Assembly (NCBI GenBank): GCA_937625935.1
Contig: OW569393.1
Location: 264,997-328,996, forward strand
Origin: Tetramitus jugosus
Taxonomy: Eukaryota > Heterolobosea > Eutetramitea > Acrasida > Vahlkampfiidae
DNA length: 64,000 nucleotides
Direction of reading: 5' to 3'
Below are positions 38,919 to 49,427 of this stretch, piece by piece (position 1 is the stretch's first letter; the number at the start of each line of letters is the position of its first letter). Made by a program: the position numbers and the translations under genes. Under the pieces are notes generated by a model. That model saw nothing but the letters and a program-made list of their open reading frames with translations. It did not search any database and was not told where the DNA came from.

Positions 38919-41900
38919 ATGGCGAGAACAAGGAATGCGACTGCTGCAAGCGACCCTCCTGCAGCTAAAAAAAGGAGAACCTCCTCAAGTACTGAAAGAA
39001 GAGAAGAATCAGAACAAGTCATCAACAAGGTGAAAGATTTGAGTGGAGATGTTGAGAAACTGTTGGATAAAGTAGGTTCTTTCATGAAGTCTTATGAAAA
39101 TTGCCACAGTGAAAACTCGAGTCAGTTCCAACTGTTGCGTACCATTCAAAAACATGCAGCTTCCACAGCTTTGTTTCGTGACGTGAAGAACAAGTCGACC
39201 ACAATTAATATGGCTATGGTCGGTGCTACTGGAAGGGGCAAAAGTTTCATAGGTATGAACGTGATGGGATTTGGATTTTTTTAAGTTTCGTTCTCTGTGC
39301 TAACACTTGATTTTCATGAACGGGACAACTGTAAATAGCAAATAATTTGGCTCTGTACGGCACACCGGTCTTTAAAAAAGAACATTTGAGTAAGTTGTTG
39401 CCGTCTACTGTGGATGCAGATGAGGAGTATGATTGTGTAACAGTCATTTCATTCAAGTTGACTTACGAGGAGGAATATTTCCGCTTGAAGTTACACAGAA
39501 GGTTTGATATGGACTCTGGAGATGATGAGGAGCAAAACGATATCGTGATTCCTGAGGATAAGAGCGAAGAAGATAGCACTCAAAGTAGTGTTGGTGAAGA
39601 AAGAGAGGAGGTGAAGATGTTGTATGAGTATCGTCACAATGGCTCATTGGATGAGAAATCATGGTTGGACCAGCTAAACAACATCCGAAGACTGGTCGAT
39701 GACACTACAGATAAGATCAATAGTGGAGAAATTAGATTGGCTGAATGTAAATTCTTTGAAATTGAGGGACCTTTTCCTCTGCTGAAGAGTTATAATTTAT
39801 CCATCTATGATGTATGTAGTTTGTTATCGTGTTGCCCGTAATGCCTCTCTCTAAGCCGTTTATTGTATATAGATTCCAGGATTGACTTCGGACAACGATG
39901 ATATCATAAATTCTGCTACTGCAACATGCAAAGAAGCAAACGTTGTGTGCTTAGTCAACAGCATGGAGACGAGAGGAAAACTCGAGAATCAAGATTTCAA
40001 TCTCTTGGAGCCATTTGTTGATAAGGATTTTACCCAGATACCAATCGTTGTTTTTGTTGACAATGTATCTCGAAGATTGAAAGAGGTAGGAGATATTAAC
40101 TCAGCAGATGCAAGAAAGAGAATAGTCGGTGATCAACAGGTATTGGATGTATTGATCAATTTCATTCGAGAAAATAGACATAAGCCCAAGTTTCTCCCCA
40201 ATATCAGTGGCTACAGAAGAAATGCGATCGTTGACAAACTGCTCAAGACAAGTTTCGGATTTGCTTTTTATGGCGCTTACTCTGCTGGTTCCAATGTTAA
40301 ACCATTTTCTGATCTGATTGGAAATTCAAATTCCACTTCTCTAGATCCATTCTGTACTCTCCAAGTCTGTAGAAGATATCTTGAGGAGAGAAGCCTTCTA
40401 CAAAGCAAGTTTCTTGCTGTGAACTGCATATTTGCCATTGAACGTGATCTAGCCAAGAAAAGATTTCAGAACATTGCAACTCATGCAACACAGATGGAGA
40501 GCATTGTTGACAAGGAGATGGTTGCTCGAAAACAGATGACGAATAAGTGGAAAGCAGTGTGTGGTCGTGTAATTGATGCTATGGACAATGAATTTACACC
40601 GGTGAAAATCCATGTTCAAAGACTGTGGAGGAAGAGGCTCTTATCTATTATTCCCACTGACTTGTACTTTGACATCATCGAAAGTTGTTTAGAAGAGAAT
40701 TTACAGACCTGTTATGATTTACTAGAAGAGAATTTGAGAAAGATGTTTAAACTAAATGATAGTTATGAATTCCCAGAAGACATTGAGGAGGAGCAACAAT
40801 ACGACGAATCGAACAACCCTATCATAATGTCCAATGATAGAAACCCAGTCTCAGACAAACCTCAAGATGAAATTTATCTGAAAGTGAGAGAATCACTTCG
40901 AGAATTTGTGCGAGAGAAAGCAGAAGAGTTGAGATCTCGAGATGTTCTAACAGATGTGCAAGAAAAGATGTCCAACATTCTGAAGAACAACATTGCTCGC
41001 CATGAGAATCTGGATTTTTCCAATACCATCAATCTTTCCAAACAACGAGTCATGGATATCGTTCAGCGAATGTTAACTCACATGATCAACCGTCGGTGGT
41101 CATTAAGAACAAAGGAATTACTCTTTGGTTCTTTATTTACTCCGAACGACTCGCTAACAAGATTATTTGAGTCTTTTAAAGCCTATGTAGATGGCGCTGA
41201 GTTAGATCAAGCTTCAGTAAAGAAGTTGAAGACTTCAATAACTAAATGGAAGAATCTCAACTTGAAGAAATCTCAAAATAGAGATCTCATTACAATGAAG
41301 ACCTTTCAGCAAAGAGATTGGGTGGAATTTAATCATGAACAAGTGGACATTTCAGAGAAGGACCTTTCAAGAACTAAACGCGCACAACGGCAGTCTGAGA
41401 AACAAATTACTCAAAATAGTGTAACGAGCGAGGTGGCAACAAAGAACTTCACTAACTTCGTAGTGAATGATAATTCACCTGTCCAAATTATTATCGATCC
41501 AGAAGCACAGGATTCCTTGATTAGTATCACTTACAGGTCAGAGGGAATCTCGGAAGAAAATTCTGAGATTATTATTCATCTTTACCCAGAGTGGCAAAAG
41601 GATCTTCTCAAATTGATGAAAATCCCTGAAGCGAGCCGAATACATCCAATCTTTATGCCATCATATCGTAGAGCTAAGGACATAAAGAAGAATATCTTCT
41701 TTAACGGAACAGATTACTTAGAGAACAATGCATACTTGGTGTACCTTGTTGTTGAAGAAGAGGAGGCCTCCGAGTATTACAATATCTTGAAAAAGGAGTT
41801 GAGTCTACTGAAGTTAGTGTTTGTGACGATTCCTAGTGGCAGTCGCGGTATTGGGTTCTCTCGTGCCATGATAAATCTCTTGCAATGCCAGATGAACAAA

Positions 41901-42945
41901 CTCATGAAAAAGGATGGAAATCCTGCATTTGAGTGGTTCTGGACCATTGATGATGATATACGAGGTGTTAGGATGTTTAATATTGATTCACGAACTCTAA
42001 CAATGACTACCCCTTGCACTCTATCGCTAGCATTGCTACAATCCCAAAGAATGCTAAAGGATAGAATAGTTCAAGAACTCAAACAGATAAAGGGTTCAGA
42101 GAATCTGTCCTTAGTAGAGATGTTCCGTGATGAAATTGATGAATTGTTGAACACTGATGAGAGAAGACATCTGACTCGTGTAATTGAAACGACAATAACG
42201 ATCAATAAGTTGTTAGAATTCAGCACTAACTCAGATGAGGTCGCCTGCTATCAATACCTTCGTAACTTATGTGTAACAAACAAGAGCTTGAAACAAAAGT
42301 TCGCAGAAAACCTGGGACAATGGTTGGATCGAAATATGTCTGAGCAACACTTCCGTAACTGGTTCCGAGAAGTGTTTATCCCATCGCATAAGAGCCAAGG
42401 AAAAATAGTTCAACTCGCTATAGTTACTAGTCGAATGAACGATAGCCGCACAAATTATAATTTTCTCTCGCGATTGCAATCACATTATCGAGTTTCTTCA
42501 CACAGATATGCTTGCGTCCTCAACTATGCCCCTGGAATAAGTGGCTACAACTATCTATCCTTTGATCAATTGTTGATGAATGATGAAGAAGTGTACCAGG
42601 AGAGAGTACGTTATGATAAAGAAAGTCCTTCGGATCGGAAGGAACGAATTCAGAGTATTGCAGCTGCATTGTCCACTGCCAAGAATCGTTTCATGGATGG
42701 AGAGACTCCAACAGTACCAAACTATGAGTTGCGAGATACATTCTTGGGAGAGGATAAAAAATTTATTGAGAGACTTGAGTTGGACAACAAGACTGGTTTT
42801 CAAGTGTTCTTCTTTGATATTGAATGGGGTAAGCAGAAAACTGGTGGTTGTTTCATTTTCAGGAAAAAACATCAGACATATTGAACCTAATCCAGTCACA
42901 ATTGGCGGTTTTCTTGTCAGAAGGACAACAAGATCATTGGAATAA
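38919..42945 (+). CDS. large P-loop GTPase with candidate GT-A glycosyltransferase domain, four exons
   Basis: Exons 38919-39252, 39339-39811, 39873-42828 and 42863-42945 give 1281 residues. Introns are GTATGA...AATAG, GTATGT...ATATAG and a 34-nt GTAAGC...TTTTCAG. Splicing joins the Walker A motif (GATGRGKS, residues 102-109, then IANNLALYGTP) to a G3-like D-I-P-G-L at 269-273, with a possible G4 VDNVSR further on. This is the dynamin/septin-like large GTPase pattern with an acidic insertion. Mid-part helices fit a dynamin-like stalk. Residues about 860-1000 look like a GT-A fold glycosyltransferase: AYLVYLVVEEEEASEYYNIL, a GIGFSRAMINLL segment and a D962-D963-D964 metal/sugar-nucleotide motif (WTIDDDIRGV). 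They recall TET-associated glycosyltransferases. The start is ATG at 38919; a TTG further up is not used. Confidence 0.72.
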
Positions 42946-42973
42946 AGAATTGGATTAAACATGTTTTTTGTGG

Positions 42974-44335
42974 TCAGGACTGACAGGTTACTGTCACATC
43001 GCATAGAAACTGCCTCAGACGCAACCCGTTAACATCAAGCAAAAATTTCTTCTGCACCGCCTGGTGTACAATGGTTGTGAAGTAAGAACCTGTCATTTGA
43101 ACACACATAGCTTCATCTAGAGTCATCTCAGTTTCGAATGGTACTTCTTTAGGTGCTTCATTGTCATCAGAGTAACTTCGTAGCCTGTATATTGTGTTTT
43201 TAACACGAGCATACATCTCGGCACAACTGGAACCAATTTGAGTCATTGGCCCAAGAGAGAGCAAAGTGATAACATTCTCTTTGGTTTCTGTGTTACCTAT
43301 GTGTACATGCCCACTCGCATCCAGAGCAATGTATCGAGTCCAAGAGCAACATACATCAAGCACATGTACCTTTCGATTAAACAGAGACTCTTCTCGAGTA
43401 TATTCTCGTTCTATTCCTGTTGTAAACAAGTTTCCTTGATAATCCAACAGAACTGAAAACATTTCACCAGCATCAATTTTCTTACATTCAAAATTGATGG
43501 GACCTCTCTCGAGTGACAAAGGGTGAATGTAATGCATAAGAGAGACATTTGGATCTATCTGATCTTTTGATAATAGGTGAGAGTTTGGTTGACCCAAACG
43601 ATACATATTCATCGTGTGTTGTTCTTGCATGAGCAGAAATCGTTTTCCAGATCCCATCTTGCTGATACGGTTCATATGACTATCCATGATGACTGCTCTT
43701 GGAACACACTGTGTAGTTGCACGATTATTTTCGTCGCTAGAATATGCGCTCTGGGTAACATCGTCCCAGTACTTTCTAGCAATATTTCCACAAGTAAACA
43801 CTTTACCAGTAGTGCTCAAGAAAGCAGAGAACCATCCGTTAGCTCGTACGCACTCAATCTTCAGATTCTTAATTTGTCCATTTATCAACGTTGGATATTT
43901 TGTTCTTTGAGAGTGACCTAGACCTAATTGGCCACTCTCGTTACCTCCCAGTGCCCAACACTTGCCATTAAACTCCAAAAGAATCATGTGCAACGATCCA
44001 CATGCAATCTGCTTAATGTGCCTCTGCCCTTGACTCATCAACCACTGTTCATCTCCATGTTCCACAGAGTAACCACCATCTCTGACCTTGATCAACTTGG
44101 TTACTTGCTTAAATTCACGTCCCAATGGTTTCATCGTGGTGGTGGTAGTGGTATTCTCTTCATCTCTCCATAACTCACCAAATGTGCTTCGTCCCATACC
44201 GAACAGACTCGATGTCCCAGGTACCATTCTCTTGATGATCCATGTTTCTTGGTGGTCTGCTGGACCAGGTTGCATTTTGGATGTTCCTTTGTTGCAACTT
44301 CCAGAAAAGTTTCGCCGGATGGTCGTGGAAATCAT
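42974..44335 (-). CDS. RCC1-repeat beta-propeller protein
   Basis: The product is 453 residues. RCC1-type motifs are visible: GKCWALGGNESGQLGLGHSQ (closest to consensus), GKVFTCGNIARKYW, GNLFTTGIEREYTREES and GHVHIGNTETKENV. These give a propeller of about seven blades. The first 80 residues are a Thr-rich leader. The last 60 (EMTLDEAMCVQMTGSYFTTI onward) are outside the propeller. RCC1-like proteins act as Ran exchange factors or, more often in protists, as protein-binding scaffolds. I see no signal sequence or other domain to decide. It converges on the GTPase gene with 28 bp between stops, and starts close to the divergent F-box gene. Confidence 0.82.
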   Translation of the reverse strand: MISTTIRRNFSGSCNKGTSKMQPGPADHQETWIIKRMVPGTSSLFGMGRSTFGELWRDEENTTTTTTMKPLGREFKQVTKLIKVRDGGYSVEHGDEQWLMSQGQRHIKQIACGSLHMILLEFNGKCWALGGNESGQLGLGHSQRTKYPTLINGQIKNLKIECVRANGWFSAFLSTTGKVFTCGNIARKYWDDVTQSAYSSDENNRATTQCVPRAVIMDSHMNRISKMGSGKRFLLMQEQHTMNMYRLGQPNSHLLSKDQIDPNVSLMHYIHPLSLERGPINFECKKIDAGEMFSVLLDYQGNLFTTGIEREYTREESLFNRKVHVLDVCCSWTRYIALDASGHVHIGNTETKENVITLLSLGPMTQIGSSCAEMYARVKNTIYRLRSYSDDNEAPKEVPFETEMTLDEAMCVQMTGSYFTTIVHQAVQKKFLLDVNGLRLRQFLCDVTVTCQS

Positions 44336-44394
44336 CGCGGTGTTTTTGGAATTTTTAGGAGAATTAAGAGAGGAACTGAAATCTGCTGACTTGA

Positions 44395-45248
44395 ATGGAT
44401 CTGGTCAGATGGCTGATGAAGCCATTTCGCCGAGGTGCTGACAGACACATTGAAAAATGTGCTGCTACAGAACTTGAAATTGGTTCTTCACTTTGTAATG
44501 ATGTATGGCCGACTATTATTGAGTTTTGTGACACTTTAGAGTGGTTACAATTGAGTTACACTTGCAAGAGGATCAATCAATTCAAGTTCAATCGATTACT
44601 CATGTGCACCAAGAAGAGAAAACTGAAACAAAGTTTGACTGAGCAAGAAATTGAACACTGGTTTCGATTGGGCAAAGAAACACTGTTTAATGTTCATTTG
44701 AACAAGAATCCAAATGTGGTGAATGATCATTTCCAATTCTTGAAGGGCATCCACACACTCAATATGAGTGGTTGCAAGAGAATCACTGATCAGGCCTTCG
44801 AGTACTTGAAAGGAATTCACACACTCGATATGAGTCGTTGCGAGCTAACAGACAATGCCATTTCTCATTTAACTGGAATTCATACGCTTGATATAACTCT
44901 CTGCTGGAACATCACTGATGATGCATTTCCTTCTTTGACTGGTATTCATACACTCAACATGTGTGTTTCCTATCGTATATCAGACAATGCATTCTCGTAT
45001 TTGAAGGGCATTCACACACTCGATATGAGTGAATGCAACCGAGTCACAGACGCTGCGTTCCGTCATCTGGTTGGTATCCACACACTCGAAATGAATTATT
45101 GCATTATTGCAAGAATATAACTGGATAGGGGTTTTGTCATTTGACTGGTATTCACACACTCTCCATGTATGGTTGCAAGGTCACGGATCAAGCCCTTAGT
45201 CACTTGGTAGGTATTCACAAACTCTATAAGCAATCAGACCTTGTTTGA
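44395..45248 (+). pseudogene. F-box/LRR gene with a frameshift near the 3' end
   Basis: The open frame at 44395-45120 gives 241 residues. Residues about 30-65 resemble an F-box (LCNDVWPTIIEFCDTLEWLQ then SYTCKRINQF). Six LRR units of the AMN1/FBXL kind follow, with consensus LKGIHTLDMSxCxxITDxAF, about 25 residues each. At 45095-45110 an 8-bp ATTATTGC is tandemly duplicated. This shifts the frame and stops translation at 45120. After the lesion the same repeat continues in another frame (HLTGIHTLSMYGCKVTDQAL and HLVGIHKL) up to a TGA at 45248, with one more TAG on the way. F-box/LRR proteins are substrate receptors of SCF ubiquitin ligases. The short product could still be made, but it would lack the last two repeats. 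Confidence 0.72.
45095..45110 (+). repeat. 8-bp tandem duplication that breaks the LRR frame
   Basis: ATTATTGC occurs twice in a row (45095-45102 and 45103-45110). One copy alone would keep the Leu-rich repeat pattern in frame across this point. Confidence 0.75.
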
Positions 45249-45407
45249 ACATCCAAACAGCGTCCAGTTATCATAATCAAAACTTAGTTAAGAGAGAAAG
45301 TGCCTTGAGAAAACCTCTCTCAATACGATCGGAGCAAACCAGCTGAAGAAGTCAGACATAATCCAATATGATTTATTATCACGATGTGGTCGTTGGAACA
45401 ACGTTGA

Positions 45408-48400
45408 CTAGTTAAGCTCACGCAAGATCTCTTGAAGATCTTCATGGATGTCAATGAACTCTGGCCGATCCATTGGATGTCCTTGCCAGCACTCAATCAT
45501 GAGTTCGACGTATTTCTGAACAGCAGAAAAATTGTGATAACCAAACTTTTTGCACCATTTGTGAAGCTTCTGTTGATTGATCATACTTCGCAACAAGCGT
45601 CTCTTGGACATATCAGATACATTAACTAATTCTGTGTCACGATTGTCACTATTAAGGAATTCTAAGCTTGGTCTTTCGCCTTCGATGATTCTCAATTGTG
45701 GAATACCATCCCAGAACGTATAGGTGCAGTAAGGAACACTTTCTGTCAAGACTTGGTACATCAGTATTCCAAAAGAGTATATGTCACAACTGGTAGTATA
45801 ACCATTGTGACCAGCCAATATTTCAGGGGCACAGTATTGAGGTGTGCCAACCAATCCAGATGCACTCTCTCCACACTTTGACAATCCAAAATCTGCAATC
45901 TTAGGTCTCATGTATTGATCGAGGAGAATGTTCTGAGGTTTCAAGTCGCGATGAATGATTGGAGGCTTTTTGCTGTGCAGATAGATCATTCCTTCACTGA
46001 TATCTCTCAAAATTTCGAGCTTGGATGAGAAATCAACTTCAAACTTCAAATTTAGGATGGAGTCAAGGGATCCTCCCTCCATAAGCTCTGTTATCAAGTA
46101 TCTCTTATCTTCATGGATACAAACACCCAAGAATAACAATACATTCATATGTCTCAGTTGTATCAGAGTGTGTGCTTCTTCAATAAACTGAGAATCGGAA
46201 GCAACATCACGCATCAATTTAACGGCCACTCTGCTCTTGCCCCATCTCCCTTCGAATACTTTTCCTGAAGCACCACTTCCTAATAACTTGTCTAACTTAA
46301 GATCATGATATTCGATTAACCATTTCTTTGTTGAATGTTCCACTGAACCTTGATCTATCCAATGTTCTTCCATTCTCTTGTATTCTTTACTCATTTTGAC
46401 AAACTTGTAACGAGTAAATGCAATTGAACTAACCAAAATAAGTACAATGAGTGCTACGAGAGGAATTGTGATGCCAATGATACATCCAGAGGATCTCTTG
46501 GGTGACTTATGTAAAGTATGGATGGATGAAGATGAATTGTCAGCACTCCGAGCGAACAAAAATATCATATCGTTCTTCTTTGAAAAGACAACATTCGTCC
46601 AGACACTTGCTCTATCACCACAAAAGATAGCATCCTTTAGGATGGGATTCCCTTTTTTTATATCAATAGGGAAGATGAGATTCTTTCCTCCTCTATATTC
46701 GGCAGAAACAAAAATTGTTGAGTGTTGTGAGTCTCCAAAAGCACCGGTAATGAAAAAATTAACTCTCTTCTTGCTCTCTAGCATAAAATAATTACATGAG
46801 CTGAAAGAGAATGGTATCACGAGAACTTTGATATGAGTGTCCCATAGAGTCTTACGATAAAATGTCGGAGTGCCAGTTCGGTATGCAACAACATACAATT
46901 TGTTATTACGTGGAATAGCGGTTAGTTGACGGTGGATAGATAGGGTAGAATCAATAATACCCTTGATAAAGCCTGTAACGACATTGATTTGAACAAGAAA
47001 AGTCGTGTCAGAACTGTTTGAACTGGCAGAAAACACTACGCTTTCTGCATCTGAAAAACATAAAAACGATGTCAATGTCAGTCCTTCCGCAGCGCTCTTT
47101 TCGATGACTATTCGCCGAGACTCTACTGATGCATTCTTATCAACTGTTGTACTCCAAATAGCACTTCTAGAATCAAGTCTTTTTGATATCGCAAATACTT
47201 GTTTACGAGTATCGAAAATACAGTATAACAAGTCGAGAGATGAAGAATTCTGCCCTCTGATGTCAGTGAACAGAAAGTTCTTGGACCATACTGACTCGTG
47301 GTCCGGATTATAGGTATAAAGAACTACAGTAGCATTGTTCTCAATACGTTCCGAAGTTGAAGCATGAAACATCACATGAATCGATCGAGGATTCGCCTTG
47401 AAACTGAAAGGTGCATGAGCAGTCTCTGGGACTTGAGAACCATTGGTCGTAAGGATAGGTTGAATTGTTAGTTCTTTTCCAAAATCTAGTTTCTCAATCT
47501 CAAACTTGTGACTGTTGACCTTAATATCAAGAAACCACAATCGATTTGATCCAGACTGAATAACCAATGTTATCTTGCCATTATTATTTTCATCATAAAT
47601 GAGAGCTGAGTAAACAATATCTCTCATGAAATCCCAAAATGGATCCAATATGGAGTGGAGAACTGTCTCTCTTGTAGGAACACTTCTGTTCATTGCAAAA
47701 TTATTGTACTCCGGATCAGCACTTAACTCCACCATTACTCCAGTTGAATGAATCGCAAAGTAACTATCATTACCCATACTAACTATAGAATTGTAATTGT
47801 TACTCAGCAAGTGGACATTGACCTGAGATAACCTGTTGGCACATAGTGTAGAATTCTCATGCAACTCCATCGAATACAAGTCGTACACGATGATCAAACA
47901 ATACGAGTTAACAGGTGAAGAAGTCAAAAGAATGGCATCATTACTTGGTGTGATAGAGCCGATAGTTGAGTACATCTTGGTGCCGAACGAGGAACATATC
48001 TCTTTGAGAAAAGAAAATTTTCCATCACGTCGATTAAAACCATAATGAAGCAAACATCTGCTCACGATCACAAATGTAGAGCTCTGAGGATGCATGTGTA
48101 CTGCTGGGATTGTATTGCCCATGTAAATGTTATCGTCATATGAAATAACATGATTGAGAGAGCCACTCCGATCGCACGACATGATGTGTGTTCTATTGTA
48201 GATTACAAAGAAATTTGTTTCCTTGTCGAACCCATTGGGGGAAAACATGTCAAATACGTTAAGATCTAATCCTTGTTGGTAACTGGATATACCTTCAAGT
48301 GGGGCCCATGACTCACTGTACATCTTCATAGTTCTAACATTGATTCGATTGGTTGTGCATTCTCCTGGACTGGTACTGTGAGCGCATCTCACAATTTGTA

Positions 48401-48965
48401 TGTATTGGGAGAACGATCCAGAATGATTCAATTCCGCTATTGGAGCTTGAAAAGCTAATGTATCAGACAACATGAGTTCTACATTTTCCATTTCAGACAT
48501 TTTTTGTTCCGAGATTCTAATACGAGAAATACTTAGCTTTCCCTCTATATCATCCATATCTCTCAGAATAAACATGTAGTACTCATCAATGCCCGCCTGA
48601 ACCAAATCCACTCTCAAAATTAAGTCAGAAGAATGAAGGTACAAACGTTCTTCTGGAATGTCAATCGAATAACGAAGAAAGTCAAGAATCTCCTCAGCTG
48701 TACGCTTGCTAGTTGCAAAGCGTACAATTGAAGAACCCTCGGGATGGTTCAATACGACAATTAATTCTGGTTGAGCCAAATTTTTACTGTATGGATCTCG
48801 AAGTAACACATTTGGTTGAGTTGTACCAGCAACACGAAGAGAGGTAGAATGCTTGATCTCCAGTTTCTCATCAACGATGCCGCACCCACAGGAGACCATC
48901 TCCCATTTTTCAACCAAAAAGACAAACACCAACACAAAGAGCACCAGCACTACGTTTTGTTTCAT
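45408..48965 (-). CDS. receptor tyrosine-kinase-like (TKL) transmembrane protein kinase
   Basis: The product is 1185 residues. It starts with a signal peptide (MKQNVVLVLFVLVFVFLVEK) and a large extracellular region of about 800 residues with many N-glycosylation sequons, which I cannot assign to a fold. A TM helix (IIGITIPLVALIVLILVSSI) is at about 827-850. The kinase domain covers about 885-1185. It has the Gly loop (LGSGASGKVFEG), VAVK, HRDLKPQN, DFG and the APE motif (YCAPEILAG). The HRDLKPQN and LKPQNILL pattern and overall layout are those of TKL Ser/Thr kinases, common in amoebozoan and heterolobosean genomes. All catalytic residues are present. It probably senses an external signal. 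Confidence 0.9.
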   Translation of the reverse strand: MKQNVVLVLFVLVFVFLVEKWEMVSCGCGIVDEKLEIKHSTSLRVAGTTQPNVLLRDPYSKNLAQPELIVVLNHPEGSSIVRFATSKRTAEEILDFLRYSIDIPEERLYLHSSDLILRVDLVQAGIDEYYMFILRDMDDIEGKLSISRIRISEQKMSEMENVELMLSDTLAFQAPIAELNHSGSFSQYIQIVRCAHSTSPGECTTNRINVRTMKMYSESWAPLEGISSYQQGLDLNVFDMFSPNGFDKETNFFVIYNRTHIMSCDRSGSLNHVISYDDNIYMGNTIPAVHMHPQSSTFVIVSRCLLHYGFNRRDGKFSFLKEICSSFGTKMYSTIGSITPSNDAILLTSSPVNSYCLIIVYDLYSMELHENSTLCANRLSQVNVHLLSNNYNSIVSMGNDSYFAIHSTGVMVELSADPEYNNFAMNRSVPTRETVLHSILDPFWDFMRDIVYSALIYDENNNGKITLVIQSGSNRLWFLDIKVNSHKFEIEKLDFGKELTIQPILTTNGSQVPETAHAPFSFKANPRSIHVMFHASTSERIENNATVVLYTYNPDHESVWSKNFLFTDIRGQNSSSLDLLYCIFDTRKQVFAISKRLDSRSAIWSTTVDKNASVESRRIVIEKSAAEGLTLTSFLCFSDAESVVFSASSNSSDTTFLVQINVVTGFIKGIIDSTLSIHRQLTAIPRNNKLYVVAYRTGTPTFYRKTLWDTHIKVLVIPFSFSSCNYFMLESKKRVNFFITGAFGDSQHSTIFVSAEYRGGKNLIFPIDIKKGNPILKDAIFCGDRASVWTNVVFSKKNDMIFLFARSADNSSSSIHTLHKSPKRSSGCIIGITIPLVALIVLILVSSIAFTRYKFVKMSKEYKRMEEHWIDQGSVEHSTKKWLIEYHDLKLDKLLGSGASGKVFEGRWGKSRVAVKLMRDVASDSQFIEEAHTLIQLRHMNVLLFLGVCIHEDKRYLITELMEGGSLDSILNLKFEVDFSSKLEILRDISEGMIYLHSKKPPIIHRDLKPQNILLDQYMRPKIADFGLSKCGESASGLVGTPQYCAPEILAGHNGYTTSCDIYSFGILMYQVLTESVPYCTYTFWDGIPQLRIIEGERPSLEFLNSDNRDTELVNVSDMSKRRLLRSMINQQKLHKWCKKFGYHNFSAVQKYVELMIECWQGHPMDRPEFIDIHEDLQEILRELN

Positions 48966-49427
48966 GAATAGGCTTTTCTCTGTTTTTTGTTTCTAACGAC
49001 GAGAAACAACGTGATGTCTGGTGTCATTTCATTTATGGTGATAACATTTTTGACGACTAATTTTTGTAGTCCTTGTAATTTTTTACCTTTTCGATGATTA
49101 ATCCCCTCCTGTCAATTGAAGCTTCCAATTTTTGATGCCCCTACTTGCCTTTTATATTGTTTCAACATAAAAGAAGAACAGATTTGTCTTTACCTATCGT
49201 CATCTGCGCTCGATCTGTGATGTTGTACCTTGGTTTACAAGAGACCGCTCAAAAAAACTGTTACGATCCAAGAAATGACCAATTTTCCGTTGCTACTCGA
49301 CAATAGCCGAAAATAAAATGTCCTTAGCGAAAGTATGGTTGTTTAGTATCTTGTTTGCTAAAGATATTCATTACCCATAAAACATAATTAACAATCACAT
49401 GAAGCTCTCGTGCGCACTTGCTTGACT
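48966..49427. other. intergenic stretch
   Basis: This 462-bp gap between two minus-strand genes has no coding frame or repeat that I can support. Confidence 0.45.
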
